DNA from: an uncultured Lachnospiraceae bacterium
Lineage (GTDB): Bacteria > Bacillota_A > Clostridia > Lachnospirales > Lachnospiraceae
Length of the DNA: 7,198 nt
Direction: 5' to 3'
Assembly: GCA_902795985.1 (NCBI GenBank)
Contig: CADBNG010000481.1
Span: 1-7,198 of the forward strand
Of the stretch, positions 1 to 5,696 are shown one piece after another. The translations under genes were made by a program, and so were the position numbers. Within the stretch, counting starts at the first letter, position 1, and each line of letters begins with the position of its first letter. The notes under the pieces were generated by a model. It saw nothing but the letters and a program-made list of their open reading frames with translations. It was not told where the DNA came from and made no database searches.

Positions 1-677
1 GCCTCGACGCTCTTCATCAGCGTCATGGAAGCGCAGCCGGACGTATAGTGCGTGTGCACTTCAATGGGAAGCGTTGTGGCTTCCTTCATCGCGCCGATCA
101 GCTCCGAAGCATGATACGGAACCAGAAGGCCGGCCATATCTTTAATGCAGATGGAATCCGCGCCCATCTCTTCAATCTTTTTGGCCATTTCGGTCCAGTA
201 TTCGATCGTATAGGCCTCGCCAAGCGTGTAGCTGAGGGCAACCTGCGCATGACACTTTTCCTTATTCGCGGCCTTTACGGCAGTCTGGAGATTCCGAAGA
301 TCATTCAGGCAGTCGAAGATACGGATGATATCAATGCCGTTCGCAACGGATTTCTGGACAAAATATTCCACAACGTCATCCGCGTAAGGACGGTAGCCGA
401 GAATATTCTGGCCGCGGAAAAGCATCTGCAGCTTCGTATTCGGGCATCCTTCACGGATCTTGCGCAGACGGTCCCAGGGATCTTCATGCAGGAAACGGAG
501 GCAGGTATCAAAAGTGGCGCCTCCCCAGCATTCCAGCGCGTAATACCCGACCTTGTCCAGTTTGGAAAGGATCGGAAGCATGACTTCAGTCGGCATACGG
601 GTCGCGATCAGGGACTGATGCGCGTCACGAAGGATCGTTTCGACGATCTTTACCGGTTTTTTTACAGGTTCAGACAT
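1..677 (-). CDS. oadA: Oxaloacetate decarboxylase alpha subunit / 5S-type carboxyltransferase, N-terminal part (runs off window)
   Basis: This is the 5S-type carboxyltransferase that moves CO2 between oxaloacetate (giving pyruvate) and carrier-bound biotin in the cytoplasm. The first 225 residues are present in an unbroken frame and the gene continues past the left edge. Visible motifs are ETILRDAHQS (residues 13-22, with the family's metal-ligand Asp at 18), ECWGGATFD (49-57), FRGQN (87-91), RIFDCLND (119-126), CIKDMAGLL (177-185, with Lys179 at the position of the carbamylated lysine) and HTHYTSG (208-214, metal-binding His208 and His210). These are hallmarks of OadA, pyruvate carboxylase subunit B and transcarboxylase 5S. 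The ATG at 677 follows a modest AAAGGA site. A second ATG at 688 is out of frame. The gene starts 27 bases after oadB and is the last visible gene of the operon. The C-terminus is unseen, so an additional biotin domain cannot be excluded, although a separate carrier gene lies upstream. Confidence 0.95.
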   Translation of the reverse strand, partial: MSEPVKKPVKIVETILRDAHQSLIATRMPTEVMLPILSKLDKVGYYALECWGGATFDTCLRFLHEDPWDRLRKIREGCPNTKLQMLFRGQNILGYRPYADDVVEYFVQKSVANGIDIIRIFDCLNDLRNLQTAVKAANKEKCHAQVALSYTLGEAYTIEYWTEMAKKIEEMGADSICIKDMAGLLVPYHASELIGAMKEATTLPIEVHTHYTSGCASMTLMKSVE

Positions 678-704
678 TCTCTGTACATCCTTTCTTTTTT
701 TGTA

Positions 705-1862
705 TTAAACTCCGAAAACAGCCATAAAGGTACCGGCGGCAACAGCCGTTCCGATAACACCTGCTACGTTCGGACCCATCGCATGCATCAGAAGGAAGTT
801 CGTCGGATCGGCCTCTTCTCCCACTTTCTGGGCCACGCGGGCAGCCATGGGGACCGCGGAAACTCCTGCCGCGCCGATCAGAGGATTGATCTTATTATGG
901 GACAGGATCCGGAAAATCTGTCCGAAAAGAACGCCTCCGGCTGTACCGAATATAAAGGCAATCAGTCCCAGCGCTATGATCTTAAGCGTCACCAGATTCA
1001 GGAAATTCGCCGCGCTGGCGCTGGCGCCTACCGATGTTCCAAGAAGGATAACGACAATATACATCAGCGCGTTGGAGGAGGTTTCCTTCAGCTGATTCAC
1101 CACACCGGATTCCCGGAACAGATTTCCCAGCATCAGCATACCGACAAGGGGAGCCGTAGACGGGAGTATCAGGCAGACGACGATGGTAATGACGATCGGG
1201 AAAAGAATCCGCTCCAGCTTGGACACTTCGCGCAGCTGGGTCATCTTGATCTGCCGCTGTTTTTCCGTAGTTAAAAGCTTCATAATGGGCGGCTGGATCA
1301 GCGGCACCAGCGACATATAGGAATAGGCTGCTACCGCGATCGGCCCCATCAGGTCGGTTTGCCCCAGCTTTCCGCAGAGGAAAATGGAGGTCGGGCCGTC
1401 CGCTCCGCCGATGATGGAGATCGCTGCCGCGGCATCCCCGTTGAAGCCGAGGAAAATCGCAAGGAAATAGGCCACATAGATTCCGACCTGCGCCGCGGCG
1501 CCCAGCAGGAAACTCATGGGATTGGCGATCAGCGGACCGAAATCCGTCATTGCGCCGACTCCGAGGAAAATCAGAGACGGAAGGATCGCCCATTCGTCCA
1601 ATTTAAAGAAATAGTGCAGAAGTCCTGCTGCATGCTCAATGCCGTTTTCGTCCACGGTTGCCTGTCCGAAAATATCCGGATAGATATTGACGAGCAGCAT
1701 GCCGAACGCGATCGGGACCAGAAGCAGCGGCTCAAACCCCCGCTTGATGGCCAGATACAGCAGCACCGCCGCGACCAGGATCATAATATAATTGCCCCAG
1801 GTCAGGTTGAAAAAGGCGGTCTGGTGCACCAGATTGGATAATGTTTCAGTAAGACTTAACAT
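705..1862 (-). CDS. oadB: Na+-translocating decarboxylase, beta subunit (membrane pump)
   Basis: This 385-residue polytopic membrane protein matches the OadB/MmdB/GcdB family, which decarboxylates carboxybiotin and couples this to Na+ export. Hydrophobic segments run through most of the length, for example about 25-60, 92-140, 172-192, 218-250, 265-310 and 325-380. The diagnostic GGADGPTS lies at 152-159, with Asp155 at the position of the conserved, Na+-linked aspartate. The conserved C-terminal stretch MHAMGPNVAGVIGTAVAAG lies at 359-377 and includes Asn365, the asparagine linked to ion binding in the family. Length and motifs are complete and no break is seen. The ATG at 1862 follows GGAGG (1873-1877) with 10 bases between. 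It lies 30 bases after the biotin carrier gene and 27 bases before oadA. Family membership is near certain. That Na+ rather than another cation is pumped is inferred from the family. Confidence 0.97.
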   Translation of the reverse strand: MLSLTETLSNLVHQTAFFNLTWGNYIMILVAAVLLYLAIKRGFEPLLLVPIAFGMLLVNIYPDIFGQATVDENGIEHAAGLLHYFFKLDEWAILPSLIFLGVGAMTDFGPLIANPMSFLLGAAAQVGIYVAYFLAIFLGFNGDAAAAISIIGGADGPTSIFLCGKLGQTDLMGPIAVAAYSYMSLVPLIQPPIMKLLTTEKQRQIKMTQLREVSKLERILFPIVITIVVCLILPSTAPLVGMLMLGNLFRESGVVNQLKETSSNALMYIVVILLGTSVGASASAANFLNLVTLKIIALGLIAFIFGTAGGVLFGQIFRILSHNKINPLIGAAGVSAVPMAARVAQKVGEEADPTNFLLMHAMGPNVAGVIGTAVAAGTFMAVFGV

Positions 1863-1892
1863 GTATTAACAACCTCCGAAGGATCGGGCAGT

Positions 1893-2267
1893 TTATGCGT
1901 TCATCGATGCGAGCAGGTCACCGGTTTCAATGGAGTCACCGACGGCCACGTTGATTCCGGCGATGGTTCCGTCTTCCGGAGCAACAACCGGGATCTCCAT
2001 TTTCATGGATTCGACGATTACGACCGGATCTCCCTTTTTCACAGCCTGTCCGGCCGCTGCGGGAATCTTGACGACCTTTCCGGGAACGGCGGCTTCAATG
2101 CGGATCGCTCCGGCTGCCGCTGCAGGAGCCGCAGGAGCCGCTGCTGCTGCCGGTGCTGCTGCAGGAGCTGCGGGAGCCGCTGCCGATACCGCATCGGATG
2201 TCGAGTAGACCTCTTCCACTTCTACCTGATAGGTCTTTCCGTTGACCGTAATATTATACTTTTTCAT
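1893..2267 (-). CDS. Biotin carrier protein of the decarboxylase (1.3S / MmdC / GcdC-like)
   Basis: This 124-residue biotinyl-lipoyl carrier shuttles CO2 between the carboxyltransferases and the membrane beta subunit. The N-terminus (1-22, MKKYNITVNGKTYQVEVEEV) is the short strand-forming region found in 1.3S-type carriers. An Ala/Pro-rich flexible linker follows at about 29-53. The biotinyl domain occupies about 55-123, with VESMKMEIPV at 85-94, so Lys89 is the expected biotinylation site. The usual EAMKM reads ESMKM here. The ATG at 2267 is chosen over an upstream ATG at 2291 because AGGAGG (2273-2278) sits 5 bases before it and because homologous carriers begin at MKK. The start overlaps the upstream gene's stop as ATGA, which suggests translational coupling. 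An unrelated acetyl-CoA carboxylase BCCP is less likely given the context. Confidence 0.95.
   Translation of the reverse strand: MKKYNITVNGKTYQVEVEEVYSTSDAVSAAAPAAPAAAPAAAAAPAAPAAAAGAIRIEAAVPGKVVKIPAAAGQAVKKGDPVVIVESMKMEIPVVAPEDGTIAGINVAVGDSIETGDLLASMNA
2113..2190 (-). repeat. Imperfect 39-bp tandem duplication encoding the Ala/Pro linker
   Basis: Bases 2113-2151 and 2152-2190 align at about 32 of 39 positions by eye, including an identical GCTGCAGGAGC core at 2119-2129 and 2158-2168. The unit is 13 codons, so gain or loss of a copy would keep the frame and change only the linker length of the biotin carrier. Confidence 0.7.
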
Positions 2268-2683
2268 ATTTCCCTCCTCGCTCTGTTCCATCTTCTGGTT
2301 GATTTGATCCGTTTTATCGATTTCAGGCGATACTGGCCGGGTATATAGGAATCTCCCTCTGACGCAGCAATTGCTGCCATAATGACCGCAACCAGCTCCT
2401 CATCTTCCGCGCTTTCCTTTGGAGCAGACGGAAGGACAAACTCCGTTGTTTCTTTCTTTACCGTTTTCTTCTTCGGCGCAATGAACCGGAACAGGCTGAT
2501 GATCAGGCTCAGCAGCAGAAGGATGATAAAAACGGTAATCAGGCCGAGCAGCGTGTTTCTTCCGGCAACGCTCAGGCGCTCGCCCAGGGTCTGCCCGTCC
2601 GCGAACACTGTAACCGCTGTCAGCAGGACGGTTCCGGTCAGTGCCGTAAAGAAAGCCTGCAGTTTACGTGAAATGCGTTTCAA
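2264..2683 (-). CDS. Decarboxylase small membrane subunit (OadG gamma / MmdD delta-like)
   Basis: This 139-residue single-span membrane subunit probably anchors and assembles the carboxyltransferase with the beta subunit. Residues 1-28 look like a signal peptide: basic KRISRK, a hydrophobic core, then VFA before Asp29. A strong membrane helix follows at about 44-68, then a basic cluster KKKTVKK (71-77). A conserved tail at 93-133 contains EDEELVAVIMAAIAAS and ends in SIKRIKSTRRWNRA, which is typical of MmdD/OadG-like subunits. The start is a TTG at 2683, supported by AGGAGG (2692-2697) at 8 bases, with no good ATG nearby. The ribosome site overlaps the stop of the preceding carboxyltransferase gene (13-base gap). 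The stop overlaps the start of the biotin carrier as ATGA. Small subunits of this type are divergent, so the choice between OadG and MmdD naming rests on context. Confidence 0.88.
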   Translation of the reverse strand: MKRISRKLQAFFTALTGTVLLTAVTVFADGQTLGERLSVAGRNTLLGLITVFIILLLLSLIISLFRFIAPKKKTVKKETTEFVLPSAPKESAEDEELVAVIMAAIAASEGDSYIPGQYRLKSIKRIKSTRRWNRARREI

Positions 2684-2691
2684 CCGTGATC

Positions 2692-2697
2692 CCTCCT
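2692..2697 (-). promoter_or_regulatory. Ribosome binding site that fixes the TTG start of the small membrane subunit
   Basis: AGGAGG reads on the minus strand 8 bases before TTG at 2683. It begins at the last stop-codon base (first T of TAA) of the upstream carboxyltransferase gene, so the two genes are likely translationally linked. Confidence 0.8.
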
Positions 2698-4091
2698 TAC
2701 AGACTGCCGTGCTTCTTCGGCGGCAGGACGTCCCGTTTGGAGAACAGCTGACGCAGCGCGCCGATCAGATATTTCCGGGTTTCCGATGCCGGAATCACCG
2801 CGTCCACAAGGCCGGCGGCTTCCGCGCTTTCAATGGAATTGTATTTATCGTCGTATTCCTGGGCGAGAATGGATACATTCACGCCTGTATGTCCCTGATT
2901 CACCATTTTTGCCGCTTCAACCCCGGCAAGCATGCCGATATGGGCATTCTCCCAGGCATAGACAAAGTCTACGCCGGCAGGCCGGCTGCACATGGCCAGA
3001 TAGGCGCTGCCGTAGGCGTCTCCCGTGACGACCGAAATCTTCGGTGTGGTTGCGGCACCGTAGTTGTAAATCAGACGGCCGCTCGCTTTGGCGATTTTCC
3101 GCTCGGATTCCAGGGTCCTCGCAAAGCCGGGCATATTGACCAGTGAGATGATCGGAATGGAAAACGCGTCGCAGAAACGGATAAAGTAGGCCGCTTTATA
3201 GGCGCCCTGGGGTGTGAACAGGGCCGTCGGATCATTATCGTCCGTAATATCCTTATTGGCAATAAACCCGACCGTCGTACCATCCAGACGCGCAATCGCC
3301 GTGATGATTTCGCCGCAGTATCCGGGACGTCTTTCAATGTAGCGGTGATCATCGACAATCTGGGCGATCAGGGCGTGGGGATCCGCTTTTAACTGATCCA
3401 GTCCCGGCGTCGCGCGGTTGGGATCATCCGTGGCCTCGGCATAGGAAGTGTCATCTTCATAATTGGCAGGCAGGATGGATACCAGTTCCCTGGCCATTGC
3501 GATAACTTCTTCTTCGCTTCCGATGAAGTCGACGATACCGGATTCCATACCGAACTCGGCGCTGGAGCTGTCCAGCCCGCTTGCTGTGCGGCCTTCGATC
3601 GCGTCAGGACTGTTCACGAACATCCGGGCTCCTTCATTCTTCATCAGAACAAAATCGGACATGGCCGGGATGATGGACATTCCGCCGCCGCAGGTCCCCA
3701 TAATACAGGAAATCTGGGGCACCACGCCGGAAGTGTCGCCGACAGCCCGGTACAGTTTTCCGAATTCGTTCAGCACCCGGTTGGCGTCATCCAGCCGCAT
3801 GCCCGCGCAGTCGATCATTCCGACGATGGGCGAGCCGGTCTTCAGCGCCAACTCGTAGACACGCATCAGCTTCATGGCATGCATCGGACCGATGGTTCCG
3901 TTCATGGCATCCGAGTCCTGGCAGTACACATAGACCGGAGCGCCTTTGATGTTTCCGTATCCGGTAATGACGCCGTCAGAGGGAGCATCTTCGACCGAGC
4001 TCTTCGCCCCGCCGCCGATCTCCATGAAAGAGCCTTCATCCAGGAGCGCCCGGACTCTCCTGTGAGCCGCGTTAAACATTCCGTCGTTCAT
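2697..4091 (-). CDS. Acyl-CoA carboxyltransferase subunit (MmdA / 12S-like), divergent
   Basis: This 464-residue carboxyltransferase has the crotonase-like two-domain fold of methylmalonyl-CoA decarboxylase alpha, the propionyl-CoA carboxylase beta chain and transcarboxylase 12S. The N-terminal domain includes RVRALLDEGSFMEIG (12-26), DGVITGYGNIKG (39-50) and the oxyanion-type loop GTCGGGMS (132-139). The C-terminal domain includes VNMPGF (318-323) and GDAYGSAYLAM (357-367), where many relatives have an RKAYGGAY-like loop. It ends in PPKKHG. It lacks roughly 40-60 N-terminal residues usual in MmdA. The ATG at 4091 is chosen because AGGAGG (4100-4105) lies 8 bases before it. The frame stays open to 4190, but those 33 residues would span the leader hairpin and have no good ribosome site. 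It is the first gene of the operon. Membership in the carboxyltransferase family is secure, but the acyl-CoA substrate (methylmalonyl-, glutaconyl-, malonyl- or another) cannot be read from the sequence. Confidence 0.92.
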   Translation of the reverse strand: MNDGMFNAAHRRVRALLDEGSFMEIGGGAKSSVEDAPSDGVITGYGNIKGAPVYVYCQDSDAMNGTIGPMHAMKLMRVYELALKTGSPIVGMIDCAGMRLDDANRVLNEFGKLYRAVGDTSGVVPQISCIMGTCGGGMSIIPAMSDFVLMKNEGARMFVNSPDAIEGRTASGLDSSSAEFGMESGIVDFIGSEEEVIAMARELVSILPANYEDDTSYAEATDDPNRATPGLDQLKADPHALIAQIVDDHRYIERRPGYCGEIITAIARLDGTTVGFIANKDITDDNDPTALFTPQGAYKAAYFIRFCDAFSIPIISLVNMPGFARTLESERKIAKASGRLIYNYGAATTPKISVVTGDAYGSAYLAMCSRPAGVDFVYAWENAHIGMLAGVEAAKMVNQGHTGVNVSILAQEYDDKYNSIESAEAAGLVDAVIPASETRKYLIGALRQLFSKRDVLPPKKHGSL

Positions 4092-4251
4092 GGTATCTTC
4101 CTCCTGTTTTACCCAAAACCCGGATATAGAATATCCGGGATCGTTTCTGAACTTTTTTCTCTGAATACACGAAAGCCAGCTGCAGATCAAAGGAATCTGT
4201 CCGCCGGCGCCGGATCATGAAACGCATATCCGTCCGTGTTTCATTTCAGGT
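4092..4251 (-). promoter_or_regulatory. Structured 5' leader of the decarboxylase operon
   Basis: This is the roughly 160-base untranslated region between the predicted transcription start near 4251 and the ATG at 4091. Going 5' to 3' on the minus strand it holds a hairpin with arms ATGAAAC and GTTTCAT (4244-4238 with 4223-4217), a self-complementary CCGGCGCCGG (4213-4204), and the 4119-4139 hairpin. CGGATAT (4232-4226) in the loop of the first hairpin repeats part of the 5' arm of the last one. It could therefore pair with that hairpin's 3' arm. I do not recognise a named riboswitch consensus. Confidence 0.45.
4119..4139 (-). terminator. Perfect 9-bp hairpin with T4 in the decarboxylase leader: possible attenuator or scpB terminator
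   Basis: On the minus strand CCCGGATAT, loop TCT, ATATCCGGG pair perfectly and are followed by TTTTGGG. The hairpin lies 27 bases before the carboxyltransferase start and 195 bases after the scpB stop. It could end scpAB read-through, act as a conditional attenuator of the decarboxylase operon, or simply stabilise mRNA. The U-tract is short, so terminator function is uncertain. Confidence 0.55.
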
Positions 4252-4257
4252 AATTTT

Positions 4258-4285
4258 ATTATAACTTTATCTTGTTAAAGTGCAA
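4258..4285 (-). promoter_or_regulatory. Predicted sigma-A promoter of the decarboxylase operon with overlapping dyads
   Basis: The -10 is a perfect TATAAT (4263-4258). A weak -35, TTGCAC (4285-4280), lies 16 bases upstream; TTGTTG (4288-4283) with 19-base spacing is an alternative. The spacer carries ACTTTA-N6-TAAAGT (4264-4281), and TTGTT-N7-AACAA (4272-4288) overlaps the -35. A weak -35 plus dyads over the core promoter suggests control by a DNA-binding regulator, but none is encoded in the window. Confidence 0.6.
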
Positions 4286-4333
4286 CAACTATTGCTATAT
4301 ATTTTGTATTAAAAACAAATTAACCGGGCCTTA
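4286..4333. other. AT-rich gap between scpB and the decarboxylase promoter
   Basis: These bases, just after the scpB stop, are AT-rich and contain only a weak AT-only inverted repeat around TTTTGTATTAAAAACAAA. There is no GC-rich stem with a T-run, so no convincing scpB terminator is seen here. No ORF or RNA gene is evident. Confidence 0.5.
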
Positions 4334-4891
4334 TTAAAGAACCAGCGGAACCTCGCTTTCCACTTCCGCTTTGAAGTCTTCTTCCGTAACCGGGTCCAGC
4401 ATGGGAAGGCTTTCGGTGGAATCCATGCCGAAACGGCGCAGGAATTCATCTGTTGTGGCAAAAAGGGCCGGGCGGCCCGGGGCATCCAGACGGCCGGTTT
4501 CCTTAATCAGGCCGTATTCAATCAGCCGGTTGACGGCATGGTCCGAAGAAACGCCGCGGATTTTCTCGATTTCCCCGCGGGTTACCGGCTGGCGATAGGC
4601 CACGATGGAGAGGGTTTCCATCATGACGTCCGTCAGGGACGGCTTTTTGGGGTTGGAAGCGATCCGGATCAGCGGATCATAATAGTCCTTTTTCGTCACG
4701 AACTGGCAGGAGTCCTCCAGAAAGATCAGTGAAATCCCCCGTTCCGGGCTTTCGTAATCCGCTGCCAGTTCCTGAAGGACCGGCTCCAGTTCTTCTTCCG
4801 TGCATTCCAGCGCTTCCGCAATCACGGAACGCTCCACCGGGTCCCCGATGGAAAAAATGATTGCCTCAACGGCTGCTTTCGATACCGACAT
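4334..4891 (-). CDS. scpB: Segregation and condensation protein B
   Basis: ScpB is the winged-helix (kite) partner of the SMC-ScpA condensin-like complex that organises and separates replicated chromosomes at the nucleoid. The 185-residue length is typical. The first winged-helix region lies at about 1-80 and the second at about 85-158. The family signature occupies 90-155: METLSIVAYRQPVTRGEIEK, then IRGVSSDHAVNRLIEYGLI, ETGRLDAPGRPALFATT and FLRRFG. The last 30 residues are a variable acidic tail. The ATG at 4891 lies one base after the scpA stop, and its GGAG ribosome site is inside the end of scpA, so the pair is translationally coupled. The adjacent scpA supports the call. No truncation or odd residue is seen. 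Confidence 0.97.
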   Translation of the reverse strand: MSVSKAAVEAIIFSIGDPVERSVIAEALECTEEELEPVLQELAADYESPERGISLIFLEDSCQFVTKKDYYDPLIRIASNPKKPSLTDVMMETLSIVAYRQPVTRGEIEKIRGVSSDHAVNRLIEYGLIKETGRLDAPGRPALFATTDEFLRRFGMDSTESLPMLDPVTEEDFKAEVESEVPLVL

Positions 4892-4892
4892 T

Positions 4893-5684
4893 TTACATCT
4901 CCAGGTCTATATTCTCAAAAGGACGAACTTCTGTTCCTTCCGGTTCCTTTGATTCGATGAGGATCTCTCCGAAGCTTTCCGGCTGGACGACGCTGATCTT
5001 GTTGAAATGGATCAGCTCCAGTATGGCCAGAAACGTTACGATCACCCCTTCGCGGGACGTCTGTTTTTCAATCAGGCTGCGGAACGTCACCCGCCGTTCC
5101 CGGATTACCCGCTTCTGGACCTTCATCATACTGTCCCCGATCGAAAGCTTTTCCTTTTCGATCTGGCGGTATTCCCGGTGTCTCTCGTCATACCGGTCAT
5201 TGAAGCGGTTCAGGATTTCCTCATAAATGCCGAAAAGGCCCTGCAGGGAAACATTTTCCAGCAGCTCATCCATGTCCACCGGCGGCCGGTACTTCAGCAC
5301 TTCTTTCGGAAGCTCCTGTTTGCGGGTCAGCACGTTTCCGGTTTCTTCCATCTGATCTCTCAGGATCTGGGACATGAATTTATATTTCTTGTAGTCCAGC
5401 AGCCTGCGGACCAGTTCTTCTCTGGGATCGCCCGCTTCTTCGTCCTCCGGTTCCTCCTTCGGAAGAAGCATCCGGCATTTGATATCGATCAGCGTTGCCG
5501 CCATGACCATGAACTCGCTGGCGAGGTCCATATCATCCTGCTGCATCGCCCGCACATACTCAAGATACTGCGCGGTGATTTCGACAATCGGGATATCATA
5601 GATATCGATTTTATTCTTTTCGATAAGATGAAGCAGAAGGTCCAAAGGTCCTTCAAACGCTTCCAGTTTCACCTGGATCGCCAC
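4893..5684 (-). CDS. scpA: Segregation and condensation protein A (kleisin)
   Basis: ScpA is the kleisin that bridges the SMC dimer and binds ScpB in the bacterial condensin-like complex. The 263 residues cover the full family length. The N-terminal SMC-binding helical region is at about 1-85, with VKLEAFEGPLDLLLHLIEKN (5-24), KIDIYDIPI (25-33) and DLASEFMVMAATLIDIKCRM (53-72). The charged middle region, about 85-190, is the expected ScpB-binding part. The C-terminal winged helix is at about 195-245, including VTFLAILELIHFNKI. The start is GTG at 5684, supported by GGAGG (5691-5695) at 6 bases and by the alignment-like start MAIQVKLEAFEGPLD. It begins 12 bases after the phosphoesterase stop and is followed after one base by scpB. 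Confidence 0.97.
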   Translation of the reverse strand: MAIQVKLEAFEGPLDLLLHLIEKNKIDIYDIPIVEITAQYLEYVRAMQQDDMDLASEFMVMAATLIDIKCRMLLPKEEPEDEEAGDPREELVRRLLDYKKYKFMSQILRDQMEETGNVLTRKQELPKEVLKYRPPVDMDELLENVSLQGLFGIYEEILNRFNDRYDERHREYRQIEKEKLSIGDSMMKVQKRVIRERRVTFRSLIEKQTSREGVIVTFLAILELIHFNKISVVQPESFGEILIESKEPEGTEVRPFENIDLEM

Positions 5685-5696
5685 TGTGATCCTCCG

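Noticed and set aside
48..1274. 408-residue plus-strand reading frame
   Set aside because: It lies antisense to oadA and oadB, both of which carry clear family motifs. Its translation is low-complexity, rich in His, Arg and Gln, with no recognisable motif or ribosome site.
982..1593. 203-residue minus-strand reading frame inside oadB
   Set aside because: It is an out-of-frame shadow of oadB, and its Arg/Gly/Asp-rich sequence is typical of shifted GC-rich code.
2382..3146. 254-residue plus-strand reading frame across the start of the small membrane subunit
   Set aside because: It is a shadow of two well-supported minus-strand genes and has no family signature.
4092..4190. 33-residue N-terminal extension of the carboxyltransferase
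   Set aside because: It would run through the leader hairpin, has no ribosome site at 4190, and does not resemble the N-terminus of MmdA/PccB. The ATG at 4091 has an ideal AGGAGG.
4092..4333. Small RNA gene, tRNA or CRISPR array in the largest intergenic gap
   Set aside because: No cloverleaf, no repeated spacer-repeat pattern and no matching RNA signature were seen. The hairpins are better explained as an mRNA leader.
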